Below, in pieces: positions 1 through 9,529 of a stretch of DNA of 64,000 nucleotides. The translations under genes and the position numbers were made by a program. The notes under the pieces are model-generated. The model was given only the letters and a program-made list of their open reading frames with translations, did no database searches and had not been told where the DNA came from. Numbering within the stretch: position 1 is the stretch's first letter; the number at the start of each line of letters is the position of its first letter. The stretch comes from Fragum whitleyi (Eukaryota > Mollusca > Bivalvia > Cardiida > Cardiidae): positions 4,749,083-4,813,082 of the forward strand of contig OX411556.1 in assembly GCA_948146395.1 (NCBI GenBank). The letters run 5' to 3'.

Positions 1-2408
1 TTGTACTTGTGTTTTTTATAAAAATCTCGCCTGTGTTTAGGTTCAAACACAACTTTGTATGTCGGATTCTCAGGATTTGATTTAAGTTTTGAATAATATT
101 GCACAGAAAGCCTTTTCCTGCGTAAATTTAAGGAAGGCTCATTTGCTTCTGTATATAGACTGTTAACTGGAGTTGTTCTAAATGCTCCCAACGCCAAGCG
201 CAATCCTTGATTATGAATAGTATCAAGTTTGCGAAGACAAAACGTGCAGAACCATAAACAACACAACCATAATCTAGCTTTGATCTAACAAGTGCCCATA
301 GAGGCGCAAATGAACCTTTTTATCGGCTCCCCAATCCAAACTCGATACACCACGTAAATGATTAAGTGCATTTTGGCATTTATTTTTCAATTTGTCAATA
401 TGGGGTTTAAACAGCTTTGAATAATAAATGATAAACTAAAATTCTTGTTAACTTCAATCTGCACTCCATCCAACTTTAATTCTGGATCGGAGTGCATTTT
501 TCGTGATTGACAAAAAATGCATACATTTATTTTTTGTCTTGGAAAACTGTTGTATACATGTTTTGATCTGTAACAGATGCAGAAGTCATCAACATAAAGG
601 AAACATTCCACGCCAGGGCAAACATTTTTAACGATATTGTTTATTATGACACCAAATAGTGTCACCGATAAAATACTTCTCTGGGGAACACCAATTTCTT
701 GTTCATGAGGATCAGTTAAAGTATCTCGAACCCGTACTCTAAACTGCCGTTCATCCAAAAAAGCTGAGATGAAATAGGCAAGGCGACCTCGTTCATAATT
801 CCATACTTCCAAGTGGCATCATTAGCACTTTCGAGATCGAAACAGACAGAAACACATGTTCCTTCTTTATAAATGCTTCTCGAATAAATGTCTCGAAGCG
901 GACAAGATGATCAAGAGTGCTTCTCTGTTTACAAGAGCCACTTTGGACTGACGTAATAAGGTGGTTCTTTTCAAGAAACCAGACAAGACGATCATTAACC
1001 ATTCTTTCCATGGTTTTGCAAAAAAGACTAGTTGAAGCAGTAGGGCGATAGTTTGAAGGATCCGTAGAATCTTTACCTGGTTTAGGTATTGGTATAACGA
1101 TAGCTTCCCGCCATGATGCTGGAATGTTTCCCGTTCTTCAAACCTGGTTATAAATTTCAAGTAAGCAATGCAAAGAACGAGAGGGCAAACGTTTGAGGAA
1201 TTGATAATGTATATTATTGTTTCCTACAGAAGTTTCATTACATTTCTTTAAAGCCTTCTTCAGTTATTTAACCGAAAAGTCTCTATTATAATTTTCCAGT
1301 TGGCTCGAACTAAAATTAAGTTTTGACTTTTCTTTATCACCTTTGACTTTTTGAAAGTCAGGCAAGTAATTGGATGATGATGACTTCTTGGCAAACGTAT
1401 CTGCCAATACATTCGCAATATCAGTCTTGGAAGAAACGTCACTGAGGTCAGTTCTTAAATGACCAACTCCAATCGACGCGTTCGTACCGCTGATTTTGCG
1501 CACCATATCCCATGTCTTTTTGTCAGTAGATCTAGAATTTAATCTAGAAACATACTGTCTCTTAGACGAACGCTTACTTTGGTTTATAGTACGACGTGCT
1601 TTTGCACCTGCAATTTTAAATTTGTTACGATTTTCCTTTGTAGGTCTTCAGTCAAATTCTCCAAGAGCACGTTTTCGTTCGGCTATAACCTTTTTGCAAT
1701 CTTCATCAAACCATGGCTTATTTTGGATTTTTTCATCCGGCGATCCTGAACAGATGGTCCCAATTCGGAGATCTGAATAGGGAAATGGTCACTACCATAA
1801 ATATCAGACAGAATTTTCCATGAAAATCAGGAAAACTATCAGGACTGCACATAGTTAAGTCCAGCGATGAATTTTTTTTTCAGTTGCAGGGTGAAGATAC
1901 TTTTTGGATTTATCATTCAATAAAACAAGATCATGTCTAGTTACAAAATCGTCAACAATACGACCTTTGTCGTCTGTATTGGAGCATCCCGATAACTTAT
2001 GGTGAGAATTGAAATCTCCCATAAGAATAAAAGGTCGTGGTAGCTGGTCAACAAGATAATCCAGTTTTACGCCATCAACGGGAGAACTAGGAGGAAGATA
2101 GACAGAGCACAGTGTAATAGTTTTTTGGGAGAGACACTCACAGCTACTGCTTGTAAGGAAGTATTTAAACTAATACGATGAAGGATATAATTATTTACTA
2201 TAATTCCCATACCACCAGACGCTCTTTCGCGTTCTGCAAAGTTAGTAAAGTAGCAAGAATTATACTTTAAAGAAAACGTATCTGTGTCTTTTAAAAGCGT
2301 TTCTTGTAAACATACTGCAACTAGTTATTGTCTGCTTACTAGAAGATTAAATTCTTCAAAATGTGCCTTGATGCTGCGACAGTTCCATTGAATAATGTTG
2401 TTCGCCAT
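1..2408 (-). pseudogene. Retrotransposon ORF2 (APE endonuclease + reverse transcriptase), broken
   Basis: ORF2 nicks the target and copies the element RNA. The frame starts with ATG at 2408 and reads IIQWNCRSI, the first motif of APE-type endonucleases. The GDFNSHH motif of the same domain is at about 2019-1999. The linker and RT follow: a segment resembling PHLRTDLSD-type linker sequence at 1506-1264, the RT palm with MERMVNDRLVWFLEKNHL at 1011-793, and the catalytic YVDD at 596-585. At least three frame changes and several stops break it (for example near 800, 1160 and 1500), and the C-terminus is cut by the window edge. It is 60-80% similar by eye to the copy at 13480-16371, which suggests two old insertions of one family. 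Confidence 0.85.
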
Positions 2409-2480
2409 TATGAGAATTATTGTGAGTATGAGACCATACATTGATGGAAGTATGAAATTATTCATTTTATTGCAGTTAAG

Positions 2481-3756
2481 TTAATTTTGTTGACACTTTG
2501 CCTTATTGCATCGTGGTGTGTTTGATTCGAGGAAGGGGGGGGGGGGGGGGCTAGGAGGTTTTGGAGCTGAATCTTCAGATTCTTCCTCCATGTCCTCCCT
2601 TTCTTTCTCCTCCAATTCGCCGAAGCGATTGCTAGTCTCCACTGAGAGAGGATTAGCTTTTTCTAACTGTATGCGGACCTTAAGTTGGTGGGGGTTCTCG
2701 CTTTTTTCTTTAATAACATCTTTTGGTGTAGTTGATTTAGATTTTTTATCATTTTTGTCCTGATGTGCTTGTAAAATAGACCCGTTATTTACAGAGGTAG
2801 CTGGAATGGGATTTCCAAAAGATGAAGCTTCCTTTTCAGTTTCTTTCCCAAGTGGTTTTGGGGCTGATGTTTGTGCAGCTAAAGCTTGATTTATTAGATG
2901 TTTTGCCTGAGGAAATAACTCCGTTATAATTTTCAAAAATCGCTCACAGGAATTACATTGACCTGGTTTTGCTTTTTCCTCAGGGGCAGGGTCTAGCCTT
3001 ACTTGCATAACTACCCTCAGTTCCATTACCCTGGCCATGTCTGGACTCAACAATTTTCTTTGCCTCAAAAAAAGAAACAGACGTCTTGTTTTTCTTTCTG
3101 CAAAAGAAATTTAGGGCATTATCAGGAATAAGCTGCTTGTCCCTGTCCACAATTACCAATCATATTTCAAATCATTATTACAATCTTCCTCGTAATGTTC
3201 ATCTTCAGGCCCACAGTATGAACACTTATTTCTACTACAATTGTTCTCATGATGTCCGAATCTCTGACACTTAAAACACCGTAAAGGGTTTGGTACAAAC
3301 ACATCATCTTTCACAATTTGATATTATATTCTAGTTTCTATTGGAAAAACTGGGTCATTAAAGGTCAAAATATAAGTGTTTGACTTGATAAAATTTCCAT
3401 ACTTTTTAAATTCAATCCTTTTAACTTCAGTAACTCCCAGTGGTTTCAAATTATCTTTGATCTCGTATAAAGGGCATTTTGACAAGTCTCTGCATCTGGT
3501 AACGCCCTAAGACGTATTCAGTCTCTCATTGGCGTAAACTTTCACCTTTTGGTTGAAGAACTTTGTGTTTTTTCAGAGTTTTGACAGATTTGGGTGTTCC
3601 AATAATGGCATTTAGCTGTTTTTCAATAACAAATGGAGACAAGGCAGAGATCGGAATATCCGGGTCACAATTTTCGACCACGAGTAATTTAGCAAATGAC
3701 TGAATAATAGGGGCTTCATCTTCCGAATCGGAGTTCCAGGTACGCTAGGTTGCCAT
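2481..3756 (-). pseudogene. Retrotransposon ORF1 (gag-like, CCHC zinc knuckle), broken
   Basis: ORF1 of such elements encodes an RNA-binding protein that coats the element transcript. The likely start is the ATG at 3756. The fourth codon is already TAG, and the frame then continues with an acidic N-terminus reading RTWNSDSEDEAP. A zinc knuckle of the form CX2CX4HX4C (CFKCQRFGHHENNC) lies at 3278-3237, followed by a second Cys pair, CSYC. Further frameshifts separate it from the last 195 codons (3068-2481), which are still open and rich in Lys, Glu, Ser and Pro with a poly-Pro run from the poly-G tract at 2527. The stop at 2481 lies 73 bases before the ORF2 start at 2408, the usual ORF1-ORF2 arrangement. 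Confidence 0.75.
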
Positions 3757-4380
3757 GTTAGTTTCTTGACTTCATCGGCGATGCTCCAAACCACCCGCCC
3801 TCGGAGTCCTACAAAGGGCACATAACCAGGGAAATTCCATCTCAGGAGAGGTGTCGGGGATCTATCGCCAATAAACTCGGTGCAAAATGGCTAGATCAAG
3901 CAAAAATACGCCGATGAATATTTCAACCAAGCATGAAGTAGACATCAGACAGTAAAATTGTCGATCAAACACCACGTTTATCCGATGGGCCCATGAGCCA
4001 CCGCCTTCTAAGGCGTAAGTGAAAAAGTCATTTAATGAAAACGTTGGTTTACGGAAAACAATTAAAAGACAAGTCTTTTGAAAAAAACGCCTTAGGGCAA
4101 GGCATGACTAGTCGATTGATCGGATCGGGCCCGCCCGACCTCCCGTTTATCCCAACTCAGTGTCAAAATGGTGTGTTGCAAACACAGGGCCTAGCCAATC
4201 CCTGAGGTCACTCAACCACCAGGATCCCGTCATCAGGCATTACGGGTCGCAGCCCACGGCAAACAGGCAGGTCCATTTGTTTGGCGTCTACATGGTTCTA
4301 CATGGACAACAGCCGACTATTTCTATCCCCCCGCCTAGCTGGGGGCTAGGTGGTCAAGAACCAAAAGCATACTGGTACAT

Positions 4381-6169
4381 ATACGTGTAAATGCTTAGAA
4401 AAAAAGGTATGACTGTAATTGAGAACACTTTCCAAGAGCATACTTTAAGAAATTTCAAAAAAGCTGTCATACTTAAAAGCCCACAATTTTATTGAGAAAG
4501 TTGCATAAGACCGCCTTTGCCTCTGCTTGAATTGAAGGGTGGATTTACAGCTGATGGATAAACAGTGAGACAAAGAATTAGACAGAAAGCCTATCAAAAC
4601 AGCCTCAATACTCAAGTGTAGCCCATGAAGATGTCAAAACAGTTAAATTCTGAACACAAAGGCCCCATTGCATAACAACCAGTTTGATTTCACCTTGTGT
4701 TGAGCCTAAAACTGCTCTGCATTCAAGATGCAAGGGCACTTTCGAACATTAAGAAGTTTGCTATGTAAGGCTTACAATGTTACATAGTGTAACATAAACT
4801 TAATGTTATGCAAATGGGTAGACAAGTTTGTCAGAATAACCAAGGGATCAATAACAAAATCATGAAAAAATGTTTGAATCTATTAGATTATTTCACCATG
4901 AATAATAGTTATAGTATCTGCAGTGGAACAGCGAGATATTTTGTAATATGTTTTCAAAATTACCGATTTACATCACAAGGTAAATCAATAACACTGCTAG
5001 ATGTCTAAGTATAAAAACAACAAGGGGGATAACTCAAAGATAGCGCTAGGTAGAGTTATGATTCTTCAACACTAGACTACATATTTATGACAGGAGGAAC
5101 ATCATTTCTAAGTTTCAAGTCAATCAGACATAAAGTGACAGTGTCATTCAATTTATAGTGTAATTTCACTTTATCCATTTGATTTCATTTCATGTATTGA
5201 AATGTAGTCAATGCTCTCTTTAATGTACCAAAATGGTGGCCGGCGTGTGTTCTTATATGTTTGTTTCAAAACGAGCAGATTATCTGTATCTGTACATTGT
5301 AGACTTCTTAGAAGCCTTTTACACAACGGAAGTGTGTGTTGTCATATTATTTGCTCTCGTTATTTCTTCACACCATTTCTAACGTTCCAACATTTAATCT
5401 AATTGGCTATCTTGCCACATGCCAGTAGCCTCACGCATTCTTAATAAACACAGAAAATCACACTAACAATGAATGAAATACAAATATTTTCTCCCAAAAG
5501 AATTTATAGAATTGCATTATATTAGACTATTTATAGTTTATATAATAAATATATTGGGGCCGAGTCGACCGTGGTGAGTTATGCGTGTGGTTGAGTTGCC
5601 ATTCGGCCGAGATAAAAAAAGGGCCGAGTTGACCGGTCACCTGCAAAAGTGCCATAATCATGGTCATAGTTGTTAGTTAATTACATTTCAAGGCATGGTA
5701 TATTGATAAAATAATGATCGTTTGCATAAATGAATGGAACAGATCAGACTTAGTCGTAATTGTAAACATATATAAGAAAACCAATATTACTGATACATTT
5801 TGTTGCTAGCCTGCAATTATTGAGTTATTTCAGCTTTCGGATGGTGTTACTAAACTAAATATAAAATAAGTCAACTGAAAATCATCCCCGCTACAACAAA
5901 ATTAAAGAAACCCATAAAAACTAACGCAAACAGGAAGTAGGATGTTGTTGACATTTCGGAAGGCGAATACTGACGATTTAAATCTGATGAAATTATTTAA
6001 AGCTATATACCCCTTCGAAGGAAAAAAGGCTATTAAAGTGAACATGTATCTGAATTACCTATTAGATTTTTATTTCGACATTTTCATTTCTAAAATTTTC
6101 ATTTTAAGCTAATCAAATCATTGGCTCCGGCGCCCTTATCGAAAAAATCACCTTTCTTCGCGTAGTACA
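4381..6169. other. AT-rich stretch without recognisable genes
   Basis: No open frame here resembles a known family and none has splice or codon support. Visible structure is limited to an ATGTTACA...TGTAACAT palindrome near 4778-4796, an AAGGGGGATAAC motif near 5021 of the kind dispersed in mollusc genomes, and the GGCCGAGT/GACC repeats at 5571-5640. Confidence 0.6.
5571..5640 (+). repeat. Degenerate GGCCGAGT(C/T)GACC direct repeats
   Basis: The motif GGCCGAGTCGACC at about 5571 recurs as GGCCGAGTTGACC at about 5623, with partial copies (GGTTGAGTTGCC, CGGCCGAGAT) between. The island is clearly more GC-rich than its surroundings. It looks like a fragment of a dispersed GC-rich repeat; the family is not recognised. 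Confidence 0.5.
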
Positions 6170-6227
6170 GGTGATAGGTCGGGTCTTAACCTTCCTTTTG
6201 ATTAACCATTTAAAAAAAAAAAAAAAC

Positions 6228-6241
6228 GGCACTACCTCGAA
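6228..6241. repeat. Target-site duplication, left copy
   Basis: The 14-mer GGCACTACCTCGAA is repeated exactly at 6527-6540. Together they bracket the SINE at 6242-6526. Confidence 0.9.
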
Positions 6242-6526
6242 TTTGATTTGAATTGGGGTTTTACGTCGCTTTCAACAATCTTACAGTTATATCGCGACGA
6301 CTGGAGCACCTAACGATGTATTCCTGGTATTTCTCACACCAGTACTACCACCACATCCCTTTCCTAGCCTCCAGTTGCTATTCCACATAGGTTTACGATT
6401 ATCTACCCATTGGTGGAAGACAAATGTCGGAAAGGATAAGTGCCGCGGCCGGGGATCGAACCCGTGCGAATATAGACCCCTGGATTAGAAGTCCGGCGCG
6501 CTACCAACTGCGCTATTGCCGCGGCT
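6242..6526 (-). mobile_element. Full-length tRNA-derived SINE (285 bp) with 14-bp TSD
   Basis: The element lies on the minus strand. Its 5' end is a tRNA-like head (6525-6442), followed by a unique body and a 3' tail that reads like AAACCCCAATTCAAATC. The body recurs in the window at 9079-9238, 20028-20182, 21021-21193 and 59999-60218, all lacking part or all of the head. This is therefore the only full-length copy here and the best reference for the family. Perfect 14-bp flanking duplications indicate LINE-assisted insertion and, being unmutated, a fairly recent one. Mollusc families such as RUDI or the Meta-domain SINEs are possible relatives, but the name cannot be fixed without a library search. 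Confidence 0.9.
6442..6525 (-). promoter_or_regulatory. tRNA-Arg(UCU)-like SINE head with Pol III A and B boxes
   Basis: The acceptor strands GCCGCGG and CCGCGGC pair over seven bases. The anticodon loop reads CTTCTAA, giving UCU (Arg). The A box TAGCGCAGTTGG is at 6515-6504 and the B box GGTTCGATCCC at 6462-6452. The sequence is 84 nt because about nine extra bases sit between the anticodon and T arms, and one anticodon-stem pair is mismatched. These defects, the missing terminator and the SINE body downstream argue against a working tRNA gene. The internal promoter could still drive SINE transcription. Confidence 0.8.
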
Positions 6527-6540
6527 GGCACTACCTCGAA
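6527..6540. repeat. Target-site duplication, right copy
   Basis: Exact copy of GGCACTACCTCGAA at 6228-6241, next to the 5' end of the minus-strand SINE. Confidence 0.9.
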
Positions 6541-6610
6541 ACAATCTTTGATCGTGTCTTGCTTCGCAAGGCATGATATGCAATCGTAATGAACATTTGA
6601 AGATACGTGT

Positions 6611-7416
6611 CTGATTACAAGTACACTTTGAAACATCGTCTAATTGACAAGGTGATTGATTTGAAAATGAAATTAAATGAATGCGATGAGCCAGTTTTTA
6701 GTTTAATAAGAGGAAGATGATTCTTAATCGCTAATTTTGTTCAGGATGAACCCAATAAGCGATACATTTTAATACCCTTAAATAAAAAAATGAATAATAG
6801 TTCTGTATTTAGCTTACTATATCTTCATGAATTTATCAGACACTTACAATATCAGTTATATCAGTGAAATGGCGATTTTTTTTCTAGATATTCATTCTGA
6901 ATGTTGTTGTTGGTCTAAACTCTTTCGGTAGTTTCGGAGTGTTTTTGAATACTTTGAGTGCGTATTTGAAAATTAATAAATGGAGCGCTGAGTGAGCGAA
7001 TTAGAATTGGTTTTGATTGAGATGAATGTCAATTTCACGATATTTTTTAACTGTTTAAAGCTACAAATTTTGCTATTTTTATCTGAATTGGTGTTGTTTA
7101 ATTGCCTTTGAATTCATTACTGTATCAAACTGTAAATTTGTAAATAAAAGTTTATAATTTTAAGTCTTCATTAGTATTTATAGCAGAAATTGCTAGATAG
7201 CTTACTGATCTGCACTTTAGGCGAAGGCTCGTTATGCTTTGCATAAGGACATTTCCAGAAAAATGCTTAGGATTATACTCTAAAATGTCTGTTATTTTAA
7301 AAATGCAGCTAATGCAAAATCTTAACATGGCATTTTACCGATTTGATATAAGACTCTTAATTAGATAGATCAATTATGCATGTTGTTGATGCTTGCAGGT
7401 CTTTCAGTGATATATA
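6611..7416. other. AT-rich stretch without recognisable genes
   Basis: No coding signal was found. The segment around 6960-7000 contains AATGGAGCGCTGA (6979-6991), which in reverse complement recurs at 24281 and in a close variant at 34744, so part of this stretch is a dispersed repeat. Confidence 0.5.
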
Positions 7417-7440
7417 CTAACCCACACTTCTAACGCAAAG
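7417..7440 (+). repeat. Tc1-like left terminal inverted repeat
   Basis: This 24-bp arm matches the reverse complement of 9010-9033 at 23 of 24 positions; the outermost bases are CTAACCCACACTTC. It is preceded by TA. This is probably where the transposase binds. Confidence 0.9.
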
Positions 7441-7709
7441 TTTATTTTTTGATTTTTTTTTGCAACCACGCGATTTTTTTTCAAAATTATTTATCGATAG
7501 TATATCCCTATACATGTGTTGTATGCGGTGATCATCAAATTTGAAAATTTCGCCACGCTTCACTGAATTTTAACTCCCGGGTTTAACACCACAAATTTGA
7601 CTCTGCACGCGCAGCTCGCACTTTTTCCACACCACTGATTTTACACAGCGTTACTCACAAGGTTGGTAAATGTAGACAGAGTACGGATTTCCTTATTTTC
7701 TGACAAGAA

Positions 7710-8833
7710 ATGCCAAGATTGTCGACTGAAGCTAGGGGACGGGCAATTGGAATGGTCCAAGCTGGGACGTCTTTTTCTGCCGTGGCCCGTATCCTGCAAT
7801 GTGCAGCGTCTACAATACAACGGTTGTGGCAGAAGTTTTTGCAGTCAGGTAAAGATTTAAAATTCCCATTTGATTAACATTTAATTTCCAGATAACCGAT
7901 ACCAAATCCATATTTGTTAATTTGTGCAAACACGAGTTATTGCCCATTTCAGGACGAGTTGTTGACCTTCCGAGAAGAAGTCGCAGCAGAGTTACCACCC
8001 CGGCACAGGACAACAGGATACGTACACGCCACTTGCGTAACAGGCAGCTACCAGCGACCCGGACAGCAGCGGTTACAATCGGCATCAACAACCAACCAAT
8101 TAGTGCTCAGACTGTGATCCGGCGACTTAGGGAACGCGGTATCACTGCTCGTCGGCCATATGTTGGACCCGTTTTGACTGCGAGGCATCGTCAAGCTAGG
8201 ATGCAGTGGTGCCAAACACATCGGGTATGGTTAGCACGTCAGTGGAGAGGTGTCATGTTCAGCGACGAATCGCGCTTTACCCTACAGAAGTCTGATGGGA
8301 GAACACGGGTCTACCGACGAGTCGGAGAGCGTTATTCTGACGCTTGCGTGACAGAGGTTGACCGTTTCCGTCGAGGATCGGTCATGGTGTGGGGCGGGAT
8401 TACTCATAATGGGAAAACAGACTTAGTTGTAATCAGAGGCAATATGAACGCGATCGGTTACATCAATACTGTTTTGCTCCCAGTTGTTATACCGTTCATG
8501 AGAAGACCAAACGGGCCAACCATATTCCAACAGGATAATGCTCGTCCTCACACTGCGCGAGTCACCACTCAATGTCTTCAACAGAACAACATTAATGTGA
8601 TGCAGTGGCCTTCCATGTCGCCCGATCTTTCCCCCATCGAGCATGTCTGGGATGAGCTTGATAAACGTGTAAGGCGCCGGCAGGTACAGCCTAATACGCT
8701 CGCTCAGCTTGAGCAAGCGCTTATCGACGAGTGGAACAACATACCCATCCAGGTTATTCGGCGATATTTAAGGTCTTTGCCCAGGAGGTGCGTTGCCGTA
8801 ATTAATGCAAGAGGTGGTCATACGCGATATTGA
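7710..8833 (+). CDS. Tc1-like transposase, DD34E, two exons
   Basis: This is a cut-and-paste transposase acting on its own inverted repeats in the nucleus. The ATG at 7710 opens MPRLSTEARGRAIGM, the helix-turn-helix start typical of Tc1 proteins. Exon 1 (7710-7848) ends at CAG|GTAAAG and exon 2 (7953-8833) begins after CATTTCAG; the 104-base intron splits a Gly codon. Joining gives 339 residues, the usual Tc1 length, and restores the GRVVDLPRRSRSRVTTP linker. Catalytic residues are D151 (FSDESRF), D241 (QQDNARPHTAR) and E276 (SPIEHVWD), with exactly 34 residues between the last two. The ATG at 7922 within the intron gives a longer uninterrupted frame but a protein without the DNA-binding half, so the spliced form is preferred. 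Splicing is inferred from the consensus sites, phase and family alignment. Confidence 0.88.
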
Positions 8834-9009
8834 CGAGTATTGGTTTTTTTGGACACCCCTCTGTTGTTTAAAGCTACACAGTGACTCGAAGAATAATTTG
8901 TTGACTATGAACTCGTGTTATTCTGATTTGAAATTGAATAAACTTTGAATCATGTAAATTTTGTTACTTTTGATTGAAAAATAAAGTAAATATACCAATT
9001 TGAACAAAG

Positions 9010-9033
9010 CTTTGCGTTGGAAGTGTGGGTTAG
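9010..9033 (-). repeat. Tc1-like right terminal inverted repeat
   Basis: This is the reverse-complement partner of 7417-7440 with one mismatch, followed by TA. Confidence 0.9.
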
Positions 9034-9078
9034 TATATGTGGTTATAAAGTGTATCAAGTCATTCGTTTGAAAGATGT

Positions 9079-9238
9079 TTTACTTCACCTTCAATACATT
9101 TTGAGTTATATCGCGGTAGCTGTAGCTTCTAAAATGGATTCCTGCTAATTTTCACATCAGCACTAATATTACATCCTTTCCTAGATTCAAACTGCTATCC
9201 AACATAGGTCTACGTTTATTGACCCATTAGTGGGAAAA
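9079..9238 (-). mobile_element. SINE fragment, head missing
   Basis: The segment matches the body of the SINE at 6242-6526 (shared blocks include GAGTTATATCGC, CATCCTTTCCTAG and CATAGGTCTACG). It is more diverged, lacks the tRNA-like head and has no clear target-site duplication. It is an old copy. Confidence 0.75.
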
Positions 9239-9449
9239 AGAGTATCAAATTAAATAAACAAATGAATATTGCAACTGTCACCAAATAAGAAAAAAAAAAA
9301 TGAGAAGGATCACATATAAAACACTTTTATCAAATTTATTTGATCCCTTGACTTCATGCATTGATGACTTCAGTCTGAGGCACTATGAACTACCCTATGC
9401 CGGAGACCACATCAAATGAATAAAGCTTTAATGTTTGTATATTATGTAG

Positions 9450-9529
9450 ATTACTTGGAAGGTTGGACCCTGATTGGAGATGAATACTACCTTTTTATTA
9501 CGACCAAAAAATCTTTCTGGGAAGCAAAA
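9450..9529 (+). other. Lectin exon a (CTLD N-terminal hairpin)
   Basis: The 80-nt exon lies between an acceptor-like TATTATGTAG and a donor AAAG|GTAAGT-like site (AAAA|GTAAGT). It enters in phase 1, leaves in phase 0, and encodes EGWTLIGDEYYLF...FWEAK, the first strand and start of helix 1 of a CTLD. The polypyrimidine tract at the acceptor is weak, so the 5' border is the least certain of the six. Confidence 0.75.

Larger units (their letters stand above)
1..4380 (-). mobile_element. Jockey-like non-LTR retrotransposon, decayed, 3' end beyond window
   Basis: Read on the minus strand, the region holds in order a G-rich 5' leader (about 4380-3757), an ORF1 (gag-like) relic and an ORF2 (endonuclease plus reverse transcriptase) relic that runs off the left edge. 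A second, 5'-truncated copy of the same family lies on the plus strand at 13480-16371, and the two share endonuclease and reverse transcriptase reading frames. Many stops and frameshifts break both ORFs, so this copy cannot move by itself. The 5' limit near 4380 is approximate: the GC-rich leader stops there and AT-rich sequence begins. No target-site duplication can be seen because the 3' end is outside the window. The Jockey-like assignment rests on the ORF1 zinc knuckle plus APE-type endonuclease plus RT order and the YVDD motif. Confidence 0.85.
6170..6610 (+). repeat. Older dispersed repeat, split by a SINE insertion
   Basis: The sequences on both sides of the SINE (6170-6241 and 6527-6610) join into one unit, poly-A then CACTACCTCGAAACAATC and TTTGATCGTG, that matches the unit at 33761-33905. 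That second copy starts with a tRNA-like A box (TGGCCGAGTTG). The repeat is therefore probably a diverged tRNA-Leu/Ser-derived SINE, already in place when the other SINE landed in it. Confidence 0.6.
7417..9033 (+). mobile_element. Tc1-like DNA transposon, apparently complete
   Basis: The 1617-bp element is bounded by 24-bp terminal inverted repeats that begin CTAACCCACACTTC and differ at one position, with TA dinucleotides directly outside both ends (7415-7416 and 9034-9035). That is the TA target duplication of the Tc1/mariner superfamily. It encodes one transposase with no visible stop or frameshift. Intact ends plus an intact gene suggest recent activity. It lies a few hundred bases upstream of the first lectin exon found here. 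Confidence 0.92.

Noticed and set aside
6442..6525. Functional tRNA-Arg gene
   Set aside because: It has extra bases in the variable region, a stem mismatch, no terminator, and a SINE body plus target duplications around it.
7922..8833. Transposase start at 7922
   Set aside because: This start lies inside the predicted intron and would drop the helix-turn-helix domain; the spliced frame from 7710 gives the expected family length.
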